Assembly (NCBI GenBank): GCA_026390735.1
Contig: JAPLFJ010000011.1
Span: 1-64,000, forward strand
DNA: 64,000 nt
Reading direction: 5' to 3'
DNA from: Ignavibacteriota bacterium
GTDB taxonomy: Bacteria > Bacteroidota > Ignavibacteria > Tepidaquicellales > Tepidaquicellaceae
Below are positions 8,284 through 16,025 of the stretch, in pieces (position 1 is the stretch's first letter; the number at the start of each line of letters is the position of its first letter). The position numbers and the translations under genes are program-made. The notes beneath the pieces were generated by a model, which was given only the letters and a program-made list of their open reading frames with translations, was not told the origin of the DNA and made no database searches.

Positions 8284-9449
8284 AAAAAGAACTTTATCGC
8301 AATTCCCGCTGTCGCACTTAAGATAATCAGGTAATAAGGTTTTAACTTTGTGTAGAAAAGTATACCGATTCCGGAAAGGAACATTCCGTATGTCCAGTAA
8401 TCAATGAGCGCATCCTTTGAAAGGAAGTATGCAGTTGTAATGATTGCACCAATTGCCGCAGCATTGGCACCTTTGATAGCTGCCTTTAAGTAGAAATTAT
8501 CTTTAACCTTTTCGATTACCTGTGCAAGGATTAAAACTATAATGAACGTCGGAAGAAATACAGATATAGTAGCAACCACAGAGCCGGGTATGCCCGAAAC
8601 CATATATCCGATGAATGTTGAAGTTATCACAACAGGCCCCGGTGTTATCTGTCCGAATGCAATACCGTCAATAAATTCCTTTGCAGTAAGCCATTTAAAG
8701 TTTTCAACCACGTCGTGCCGTAACACTCCTATAATCACAAAGCCGCTTCCGTATGTTAATGCACCTGCTTTCATAAACACAAGTGCAATGTCCAGAAGTT
8801 TATTGTTCACGTAATCGATAAACTGATTCAGCACAACGGGTACATAATTAATCGCAGATAAAATTGCGGTTATTGCAAGAACAGATATGGAATTTACTTT
8901 ATCACTCTTAAACTTTTCTTTCAGTGTGTAATACGTCAGTGCAATGAATGCAAAGGAAAGAATTAAGATGAGTATGTGTACTTTGAAAAATATTGAAACT
9001 GCTACTGCGGAGAAGAAAAGTACGTACTGGAATATATCTTTTGTGAATACAGTTCTTGTAAGGTTGAATCCTGAATAAAATATAATTGATATTATTATGG
9101 GACCGATTCCGTAAAGTCCCCACACAATATAACTTATATCGTTAAACTCTTTATAGAAGATTGAAAAAATAAGCACAATCGAGAACGAAGGGATTACGAG
9201 CCCTATCAAAGTAAGTACCGCAGCCCAAAACCCCTTTTTAAAATAAGCAAAATAAACTGCTACCTGAAATGCTAAAGGACCAGGGGCTATTTGAGCATAA
9301 CCGAAGTAATTCTTAAACTCTTCAAGCGTCATCCATTTCTTTTTAATAACCAAATCACGTCTCATATACTCTATAAAGGCAAACGGGCCTCCAAAGCCCG
9401 TTATGCCAAGATATAAAAAGTATCTGAAAATTTGAAAGTTTGTAATCAC
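8280..9449 (-). CDS. chrA: Chromate transporter family protein (fused two-domain CHR type)
   Basis: 389 residues with two tandem CHR-type membrane domains. Each starts with a similar block: FGYAQIAPGPLAFQVAVYF in the first half and IAFGQITPGPVVITSTFIGY in the second. The N-terminal GITGFGGPFAFIEYMRRDLV is the family signature. Characterised ChrA proteins export chromate, apparently in exchange with sulfate; many homologues have no proven substrate. It is third in an icd-dehydratase-chrA operon, starting 3 bp after the dehydratase stop, probably from GTG at 9449. No chromate regulator (ChrB) is present, so a role in metal resistance is not assured. Confidence 0.88.
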   Translation of the reverse strand: MITNFQIFRYFLYLGITGFGGPFAFIEYMRRDLVIKKKWMTLEEFKNYFGYAQIAPGPLAFQVAVYFAYFKKGFWAAVLTLIGLVIPSFSIVLIFSIFYKEFNDISYIVWGLYGIGPIIISIIFYSGFNLTRTVFTKDIFQYVLFFSAVAVSIFFKVHILILILSFAFIALTYYTLKEKFKSDKVNSISVLAITAILSAINYVPVVLNQFIDYVNNKLLDIALVFMKAGALTYGSGFVIIGVLRHDVVENFKWLTAKEFIDGIAFGQITPGPVVITSTFIGYMVSGIPGSVVATISVFLPTFIIVLILAQVIEKVKDNFYLKAAIKGANAAAIGAIITTAYFLSKDALIDYWTYGMFLSGIGILFYTKLKPYYLIILSATAGIAIKFFF

Positions 9450-9452
9450 TTG

Positions 9453-9734
9453 CTATGCAAACGAATTTATCTCTTTTGCTATGTCAATATCTTTTTGAGT
9501 TATGCCGCCTGCCGTGTGTGTCGAAAATGCAACTTCCACTTCCGAGTATTTCACTGTCATATAATCTGGATGATGGTCGAACTGCTGGCAGACTGCTCCA
9601 ATCATAGAAACTAATCCCATAGTTGCAGGGAAACCTTTTGTCTTAAAAGTTTTCCTGATTGAATTTCCGTCAACGAACCATCCGCTGATTTCTTTTATCT
9701 TTTCGAACACTACGTCAGGATTCATCTTTTCCAT
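9453..9734 (-). CDS. Pterin-4a-carbinolamine dehydratase-like protein
   Basis: 93 residues, normal length for the PCD/DCoH family. The core is visible: SGWFVDGNSIRKTFKTKGFP, then the active-site HHPD (in QFDHHPDYMTVKY), and VEVAFSTHTAGGIT near the C-terminus. The family dehydrates 4a-hydroxytetrahydrobiopterin after aromatic amino acid hydroxylation; many bacterial members have no adjacent hydroxylase, as here, and may have another role. It lies between icd (6-bp gap) and chrA (3-bp gap), so it is almost certainly co-transcribed with them. Confidence 0.88.
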   Translation of the reverse strand: MEKMNPDVVFEKIKEISGWFVDGNSIRKTFKTKGFPATMGLVSMIGAVCQQFDHHPDYMTVKYSEVEVAFSTHTAGGITQKDIDIAKEINSFA

Positions 9735-9740
9735 ATTGTC

Positions 9741-11180
9741 TTATGCTGAGTAACCTGCTTCGCCGTCGAAGTTGTACAGGTTTTCGGTCTTAATGAAATC
9801 AAAACCACTCTCTCTGATTTTGCTTAAAAGATTAATGATGTCGTCATGATGAATAACTCTTCCTTTTTCTGTGCTGAAATATCTGCATCTCCACTGGTCT
9901 GCACAGTTAATGTCAGGCGAACCGTTCGGATAAACTGTTACTCCGCGGTTACTGATTACCTGTAACTCTAAAGTATCTGTCTTCATTCTGCTGAGCATAT
10001 TCCCTAAATCGTCAGGTGAGCCGTTGTTCCAGTCGAGGAATACATCAACGCCGACTAAATCTTTTCTTTCGACTGCCCCTGCTTTTTCTTTTACTGATTC
10101 AATTTTATGTACGGGTTCTGAAGAGTATTCAACAACTTTCAAAGTTGAAGGTACCTGTCCGAGTCTTTCGATTACTGCGTCTGCAAATTCTTTTGTGCCT
10201 ACAGGCGGAGTATTATGAACTTCGTCTTTAATGTCATAAGTGTGAACACCGTCTTCCAATGTCTTCAACCATGCATTATGCACTTTCGATGCAATTGCAG
10301 GTTGTCCGATGTGAACAAGCATCATCACTGCTCCGAGGAGTAATGCAGATGGGTTTGCTGAATTCTGTCCTGCTCTTCTTGGCGCTGAACCGTGAATCGC
10401 TTCGAACATCGCAAACTTGTCTCCGATGTTTGCAGAACCGCCAAGACCAACTGAACCTGTCATCTGTGCTGTTACGTCTGAAAGTATATCTCCGTAAAGG
10501 TTTTCCATAACGAGTACGTCGAACGACTCAGGCGAAGTTGCAAGCTTTGCTGCGCCGATATCCACAATCCATAATTCTTTTTCAATCGTCGGATACTGTT
10601 CGCCGATTTCATCGAAAACCTTGTGGAACAATCCGTCTGTGATTTTCATAATGTTATCTTTGACGAAGCACGTAACTTTTTTCCTGTTATTGTTGATGGC
10701 ATATTCAAAAGCATACCTTACAATCTTTTCTGTTCCAGGTCTTGAAATAATTTTCAGTGCCTGTGTTACCTGTTTCGATTGTCTGTATTCGATACCTGCA
10801 TAAAGGTCTTCTTCATTTTCCCTTACGATAACTAAATCCATTACAGGATGTTTTGTTCTGATAAACGGAGCGTAAGAAACGCAAGGTCTGATGTTAGCGT
10901 ACAAGCCGAACATCTTTCTTGTAGTAACGTTTAAACTTTTGAAACCTCCGCCCTGAGGAGTTGTGATAGGTGCTTTAAGAAAAACTTTTGTTCTTCTTAA
11001 AGAATCCCACGATTCGGGAGCAATACCAGTATTGTTACCCGCTAAATAAACTTTCTCTCCTACTTCAATAGTTTCAATTTCCAGTTCAGCTCCTGCTGCC
11101 AGAATTATTTTTAAAGTAGCCTCCATAATTTCGGGACCGATTCCGTCTCCGTGTGCGACTGTAATTGGTGTTTTAGCCAT
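9741..11180 (-). CDS. icd: Isocitrate dehydrogenase, long C-terminally extended type
   Basis: 479 residues. The isocitrate/isopropylmalate dehydrogenase core spans about 1-330: HGDGIGPEI at the N-terminus, substrate-binding SLNVTTRKMFGLYANIRP (about 83-100), VIVRENEEDLYAG, VMENLYGDILSD with metal-binding aspartates, and GSAPRRAGQNSANPSALLLG. An extra domain of about 140 residues follows (EVISNRGVTVYPNG-like region, near 410), as in the Thermus/Rickettsia-type NADP isocitrate dehydrogenase. It oxidatively decarboxylates isocitrate to 2-oxoglutarate in the TCA cycle. It is first in a three-gene operon with the pterin dehydratase and chrA. Cofactor choice (NADP) is inferred from family resemblance only. 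Confidence 0.9.
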   Translation of the reverse strand: MAKTPITVAHGDGIGPEIMEATLKIILAAGAELEIETIEVGEKVYLAGNNTGIAPESWDSLRRTKVFLKAPITTPQGGGFKSLNVTTRKMFGLYANIRPCVSYAPFIRTKHPVMDLVIVRENEEDLYAGIEYRQSKQVTQALKIISRPGTEKIVRYAFEYAINNNRKKVTCFVKDNIMKITDGLFHKVFDEIGEQYPTIEKELWIVDIGAAKLATSPESFDVLVMENLYGDILSDVTAQMTGSVGLGGSANIGDKFAMFEAIHGSAPRRAGQNSANPSALLLGAVMMLVHIGQPAIASKVHNAWLKTLEDGVHTYDIKDEVHNTPPVGTKEFADAVIERLGQVPSTLKVVEYSSEPVHKIESVKEKAGAVERKDLVGVDVFLDWNNGSPDDLGNMLSRMKTDTLELQVISNRGVTVYPNGSPDINCADQWRCRYFSTEKGRVIHHDDIINLLSKIRESGFDFIKTENLYNFDGEAGYSA

Positions 11181-11918
11181 TTTTTAACCTTTCAAATATA
11201 TTTTATAATTTCAAATTACTAATTAGTGTATAGAAAATAAACATTAAACGTGATATACAAAAGAATGAATCTTAAGATTTGTGCAAAAAGAACTTACAAA
11301 ATATTAAAACCAAATTGTATATAAATAAGTTCGTGTTTTATTGCAATTATAATGCACCATCTTAATTCTTCCAAAAATACCGCAGCGTTTTTCGGAAGTA
11401 ATGCTCCTTTCGGAAATCCCTAGAGGGAAAATTCCTTTTAAAAGATGCGCATTGAAAATCCCGGCAGACAGTCTTTGCCTCAGAAAACGTCCTTTCCCAT
11501 AGTTGCTAAACTCCGGTCCGCCGCCAAATCATCCCCTGAATAGTACGAAAACTATGTAAATACAAACAAAATGCCCCCTTTCGGGATTGACAGAGGGCAT
11601 TTTGCTAACAAAACACGGTCTGTCGGACCCGTCAGAGGGCATTTTGTTAGCAAAACACGGTCTTTCGGACCTGGTAGAGGGCATTTTGTAAGCAAAATAC
11701 GGCCTCCCCGAGCTGGTAAAGTGCGATTTTGAGCTAAAAAGGGGGTATTCCTATTTTCCGGACCCATTTCTCACGTAACCAAAGTTCTGAGGCTTTGAAA
11801 ATAAAACTAAATGTGGAGCGAAATTCACTCAAGCGGGAATCCTGAGGGGATTACTCTATATATAGAATTAATTTGTAGCTAAGGAAAGAAGACAAAGATA
11901 AAAAGTTAAATGTGCATT
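11181..11918. other. Intergenic region, 738 bp, with decayed and intact tandem repeats
   Basis: Between divergent icd (left) and the end of a T9SS gene (right). The icd promoter must lie near 11181-11340. From about 11360 to 11590 there are fragments resembling the 42-bp repeat described separately (words such as tttcgga and agaggg), apparently decayed copies. No gene is supported. Confidence 0.5.
11592..11759. repeat. 42-bp tandem repeat, four units
   Basis: Units start at 11592, 11634, 11676 and 11718, exactly 42 bp apart. The first three are close; the fourth is degenerate, and a more decayed copy precedes at 11550. Each good unit starts agagggcatttt and contains the small inverted repeat ttttg-N4-caaaa. 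The minus strand is open for 71 codons through the array (14 codons per unit), but I treat that frame as a by-product of the 42-bp period. Confidence 0.85.
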
Positions 11919-13505
11919 CTACTTTATCAGCACCATACGGTTTGTCTGAACAAAATCTCCGCATTGAAGTTTGTAGAAGTAAACTCCGCTTGTGAATGCC
12001 GAACCGTCAAACGTTACTTCATACGTTCCTGGTTTCAGTGATTGATTCACCATTGTTTGAACTTCGCGACCCATCACATCATAGACTTTTAGCTGAACAA
12101 GATCCCCGCCTAAAACATGCGGGGATGATCCACCCAAAAGATGGCGGACCTGTGGCACTGAAAACCTTATCTTTGTACTAGGATTAAACGGGTTCGGATA
12201 GTTCTGTCCTAACGAATATGAAGATGGTATTTCTGCTGTAATGGCTGTAACACTTGTAACGCTATCAGGATTAGTGAATGATCGTATATTACAGAATATA
12301 TCAGAATTACCGTTTCTTTCATCAGATATAACACTAATTATTTTATTATTGAACAAAGTTGCATCACCAAACCAATTACTTAAATTTGTTGCTTGATTTG
12401 AAACTTGAAAAACATTTCCCAAAACTACGCCGGAGGCTAATCTTCTTTGTATAAACTGTCTATATATTAAACCATAATCATAAATATAACCTATTATCAT
12501 GTCACCGTTACTTCTTTTACTTATGACTTTTCCAAATGCATCTGTATTGCCGATAACATTAATATTATTTCCGATTTTATTTCCGTTTTTATCGTAATAT
12601 TGTATAACCGCATTAGTAGTGTTTGGAATAAAATTCCATCTTGAAAAAACTATACAAAAAGCTCCTGACGTATCTGAAGAAATAGAGGGTTCATATTCTT
12701 CATCTTGAAGATCTATTATATCATTTACTCTGCTGTTATTCCCAATTTTTGTACCACTGCTGTCATACATCTGCATAAAAATATCATCAGCGTGTGGATA
12801 TGGTACCGGTGGTCTTGCATCTTGCCAGCAAACTATGAAACTCCTATCTTGTCGAAACACAATATCAGTATTTAACTGTCCGTAAGAACCTGTATCGTCA
12901 TTAATTTTAACATTAGCACCATTTTTATTCCCAAATTTATCAATATTCTGAAAGAAAATATCACCGTTAAAATGAAAGGTGGCAACAAATCTCCCTGATG
13001 AATCCGTATCAATTGCATTCCTTGAACTTGGTGTAATAATATTAACATTATCGTTTACTACAATCTCATTGCTTATTGGAATTCCAAGATTATTAAATAT
13101 TCGGAATTTAAACCTGGCTCTATTTGCAACAACGCCGTTAGTTTCATACCAACATACTCCAAAACTTCCATCCTTTCTTACCGCAATTTTTGGTAAGGAA
13201 GCAGTATCCAGTACTGAATTAATAATAAAATTGTTTCCAATTCTATGCGCCAAGCTATCAAATCTTTGGCAATAGATATTTCCCCTTCCATTCCTACGTC
13301 CATCCTCCCAAACAATAACAAAATTGCCTAATTTATCTACACCTAATTGCGCATTACCTTGATTATAAGTTGTCGTATCATCATTCACCCTGAAATCATT
13401 CACAAGTTGGGCAAAGAGTAAATTTGGTACAACGACTAATATTAATAAGATTAACTTTATCAAATGAGCAGAATTATCTAATGTTAAATTTCCTATAACC
13501 TGCAC
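11919..13505 (-). CDS. Secreted T9SS-sorted protein with repeated VNDD/DSSG beta modules
   Basis: 528 residues: hydrophobic signal segment (about 15-31, ending LLFAQ), then about 400 residues of repeating beta modules with motifs such as KIGNNSRVNDI, DTSGAFCIVF and WEDGRRNGRG, and a C-terminal T9SS type A domain (GQNYPNPFNPSTKIRFSVP to TNRMVLIK). Proteins of this make-up are surface-exposed beta-propeller-like proteins of unknown ligand. The sorting domain carries an unusual 15-residue insertion after RFSVPQ (see 12102-12147). The nominal start is GTG at 13505; the true start is uncertain because the N-terminal 14 residues before the hydrophobic segment are atypical. Confidence 0.8.
   Translation of the reverse strand: MQVIGNLTLDNSAHLIKLILLILVVVPNLLFAQLVNDFRVNDDTTTYNQGNAQLGVDKLGNFVIVWEDGRRNGRGNIYCQRFDSLAHRIGNNFIINSVLDTASLPKIAVRKDGSFGVCWYETNGVVANRARFKFRIFNNLGIPISNEIVVNDNVNIITPSSRNAIDTDSSGRFVATFHFNGDIFFQNIDKFGNKNGANVKINDDTGSYGQLNTDIVFRQDRSFIVCWQDARPPVPYPHADDIFMQMYDSSGTKIGNNSRVNDIIDLQDEEYEPSISSDTSGAFCIVFSRWNFIPNTTNAVIQYYDKNGNKIGNNINVIGNTDAFGKVISKRSNGDMIIGYIYDYGLIYRQFIQRRLASGVVLGNVFQVSNQATNLSNWFGDATLFNNKIISVISDERNGNSDIFCNIRSFTNPDSVTSVTAITAEIPSSYSLGQNYPNPFNPSTKIRFSVPQVRHLLGGSSPHVLGGDLVQLKVYDVMGREVQTMVNQSLKPGTYEVTFDGSAFTSGVYFYKLQCGDFVQTNRMVLIK
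12102..12147 (-). repeat. Hairpin-forming insertion inside the T9SS sorting domain
   Basis: Perfect 8-bp arms atccccgc (12102-12109) and gcggggat (12119-12126) with a 9-nt loop, plus an outer ccgcc/ggcgg pair. In the sense strand two similar 18-bp halves, CATCTTTTGGGTGGATC and CATGTTTTAGGCGGGGATC, encode HLLGGSS and HVLGGD. The insertion keeps the reading frame and sits in the loop between the first two strands of the sorting domain. Confidence 0.7.
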
Positions 13506-13610
13506 ATTTAATTCATTTATTTCAATTCGATTATAAAGACACCTTCTATGTAGTTATAATCGACTTTAATTTTTACATTAATATAATTAATTATACATAA
13601 ACCATACGAA

Positions 13611-14600
13611 ATGATAGACAGAAGAAAATTCATCAAGAGCGTTTCACTGCTGGCAGGTACTTTGCCGTTTGTTAAGCCTTTAAACTTTTCGAAGTTTGCC
13701 AAGACAAATGTCGAAAAGCCGATTGTGATTTCTACATGGGACTTTGGTCTTCCCGCAAACGAAGAAGCGTGGAAGGTTCTTAGTTCGGGCGGAAGAGCAC
13801 TCGATGCAGTTGAGGCAGGTGTGAAGGTTCCCGAGGGCGACCCGAATGTTAACACTGTGGGATACGGCGGACTTCCTGACCGCGATGGTCACGTGACGCT
13901 CGATGCCTGCATTATGGATGAGAACTTTCGCTGCGGCTCGGTGATGTTTCTGGAAGGAATCAAACATCCGATTTCTGTAGCACGTGCTGTGATGGAAAAG
14001 ACTCCGCATATTATTTTTGCGGGTGATGGTGCTTTGCAGTTTGCACTGCAGAATGGTTTTAAAGAAGAAAATCTATTAACACCTGAATCGGAAGCCGCAT
14101 GGAAAGAATGGCTGAAGACGGGAGTTTACAAACCGTGGGAGAAAAAAGACTGGGACAATAAGGACAGCCACGATACGATTGGAATGATTGCGATTGACAG
14201 CAACGGAAATCTTTCGGGTGCGTGTACAACGAGCGGACTGAAGTTTAAGATGCACGGACGTGTTGGTGATTCGCCTGTTATCGGAGCGGCTCTGTATGTG
14301 GATAATGATTATGGTGCGGCGGTTTCTACGGGAGTCGGCGAAGAAGTGATTCGAATATCGGGAGCGCATACTGTTGTTGAACTTATGCGTAACGGCTACA
14401 GCCCTGCCGATGCGTGCAAAGGTGCAGTGGACAGAATCATAAAGATTAATAAGGATAAAGCAAAAGAACTGCAGGTTGGATTTCTGGCACTGAATAAGTT
14501 CGGCGAGTACGGTTCGTATGCAATTCAGCCTGAGTTTCAGTATGCAGTTTATTCAAACAAAGAGAAGAACGTTTTAAAGAATTCAATAAGTCATTTTTAA
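13611..14600 (+). CDS. Glycosylasparaginase / isoaspartyl peptidase family (Ntn hydrolase)
   Basis: 329 residues. The N-terminus MIDRRKFIKSVSLLAGTLPF looks like a twin-arginine or Sec signal. The Ntn-hydrolase core follows: STWDFGLPANEEAWKVLSSG, EGDPNVNTVGYGGLPDRDG and, at 187-191, HDTIG, where Thr189 is the expected autocleavage site and nucleophile; GRVGDSPVIGAALY and STGVGE complete the signature. Glycosylasparaginases hydrolyse the GlcNAc-Asn bond of glycopeptides; close relatives hydrolyse isoaspartyl peptides or asparagine. The signal suggests periplasmic degradation of glycopeptides. It ends 6 bp before xdhA and is likely co-transcribed with it. Confidence 0.88.
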   Translation: MIDRRKFIKSVSLLAGTLPFVKPLNFSKFAKTNVEKPIVISTWDFGLPANEEAWKVLSSGGRALDAVEAGVKVPEGDPNVNTVGYGGLPDRDGHVTLDACIMDENFRCGSVMFLEGIKHPISVARAVMEKTPHIIFAGDGALQFALQNGFKEENLLTPESEAAWKEWLKTGVYKPWEKKDWDNKDSHDTIGMIAIDSNGNLSGACTTSGLKFKMHGRVGDSPVIGAALYVDNDYGAAVSTGVGEEVIRISGAHTVVELMRNGYSPADACKGAVDRIIKINKDKAKELQVGFLALNKFGEYGSYAIQPEFQYAVYSNKEKNVLKNSISHF

Positions 14601-14606
14601 ATAATA

Positions 14607-16025
14607 ATGAAAGCTCAGTTAAAGTTTATTTGTAACAAAGAGATTATATCGGGAGAGTTCAATCCCGCTATGACAGTCCTCGATTTCCTTCGCAATATGA
14701 AGGAACTGAAGGGGACGAAGGAAGGATGCAGAGAAGGGGACTGCGGTGCGTGCACAGTGCTGGTTGGAGAACTGTCTGGTAATTATGTTAACTATAAAAA
14801 TATAAATTCCTGCCTGCTGCCGATGGGTGACATAGACGGCAAGCACGTGATATCGATAGAAGGTTTAAACATAGAGGGCGTAAATCTGTTCCAGCAGTTC
14901 CTTGTGGATGAAGGCGGAACTCAATGCGGTTTCTGCACACCGGGGTTTGTTGTGTCGTTCACTTCGTACCTGCTTACTGCAGAAACTTTCGATACTGAAA
15001 AGGCAATCGACTATCTAACGGGCAACCTTTGCAGATGCACAGGGCATCCCGGAATAATCAGAGCAGCGCAGGACGTAATAAAGATTTTAAACAAGAAGGA
15101 AGTTCTAACGGATAGAATCACATTCCTGATTGAGAACAAATTAATTCCCGAGTACTTCAAGGTTGCTGCTTCGAAGTTAAAGCAAATGCAGAAACCAAGA
15201 ACGCACATTAACTATGAAGGCACAAAACTTATAGTGTCGGGCGGCACAGATTTATACGTTCAGCAGGGAGATGTAATTGCAGGAAAGGAAATCAATCTGA
15301 TTTCCGAACTTATAAACGCAGAGATAATAAAAATACAGAATGATGAATGCATCGTCTCCGCATCGGCTACAGTTGCTGACCTTGAGACATCTTCCATCTT
15401 CAATAATATGTTCAAAGGTTTTAAGGATGTTGCTGAGTTGTTCGGTTCAAAGCAAATACGTAACCGTGCAACCATCGGAGGAAACATTAATAATGCTTCA
15501 CCTATTGGTGATATGACGGCTTTCTTCCTGTCTTTAAATGCTAAACTGATTTTATCGGGAAAGAGCCAGACGCGCGAAGTATTACTGAAAGATTATTACA
15601 AAGGATACAAACAGCTCGACAGACAAGCTGATGAAGTAGTTTCGAGGATTGTGTTTAAAATCCCTTCGGGAAATTCGAAGTACAGTTTCGAAAAAGTATG
15701 CCGCCGCAAGTATCTGGATATTGCGAGCGTGAACACCTCTTTCTACTGCGAAGTTGCTGACAATAAGTTTTCCGTAGTACATATATCTGCAGGCGGTGTG
15801 GGACCGATACCTACATATCTTTCAAAGATGGTTGAGTCTTTAAACGGTAAGGAAATTAATTATGATAACATAAAGCAGAGCATTGAAACAGCACTCACGG
15901 AAATAACTCCAATCAGTGACGTGCGTGGTTCAGTCGAATACAAGAGACTATTACTGAGGAACCTGTTGTATGCACACTTTATGAAGTTGTTCCCTGAAGT
16001 TATAAGCGAGGAGGTTGTATTATGA
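14607..16025 (+). CDS. xdhA: Xanthine dehydrogenase-type small subunit (2Fe-2S plus FAD domains fused)
   Basis: 472 residues. The plant-type 2Fe-2S domain has Cys41, Cys46 and Cys49 (KEGCREGDCGACTVLVG) and Cys69; the second cluster has Cys107, Cys110, Cys142 and Cys144 (GGTQCGFCTPGF and GNLCRCTGHPG). An FAD-binding domain starts near 205 (IVSGGTDLYVQ) with FGSKQIRNRATIGGNINNASP, and a CO-dehydrogenase-type C-terminal domain follows. Electrons from the molybdenum subunit pass through two Fe-S clusters to FAD. The overlap ATGA with the next gene (16022-16025) implies translational coupling. The fused domain order matches bacterial XdhA; purine specificity is likely but not proven. Confidence 0.92.
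   Translation: MKAQLKFICNKEIISGEFNPAMTVLDFLRNMKELKGTKEGCREGDCGACTVLVGELSGNYVNYKNINSCLLPMGDIDGKHVISIEGLNIEGVNLFQQFLVDEGGTQCGFCTPGFVVSFTSYLLTAETFDTEKAIDYLTGNLCRCTGHPGIIRAAQDVIKILNKKEVLTDRITFLIENKLIPEYFKVAASKLKQMQKPRTHINYEGTKLIVSGGTDLYVQQGDVIAGKEINLISELINAEIIKIQNDECIVSASATVADLETSSIFNNMFKGFKDVAELFGSKQIRNRATIGGNINNASPIGDMTAFFLSLNAKLILSGKSQTREVLLKDYYKGYKQLDRQADEVVSRIVFKIPSGNSKYSFEKVCRRKYLDIASVNTSFYCEVADNKFSVVHISAGGVGPIPTYLSKMVESLNGKEINYDNIKQSIETALTEITPISDVRGSVEYKRLLLRNLLYAHFMKLFPEVISEEVVL

Noticed and set aside
11552-11767. 71-residue minus-strand protein
   Set aside because: It exists only because the 42-bp tandem unit is a multiple of three; no start signals or family.
14486-14500. Other TGGCAC words (12154, 14486, 45664, 55518) as promoters
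   Set aside because: They lie inside genes and lack TTGATA or TTGC at the right distance.
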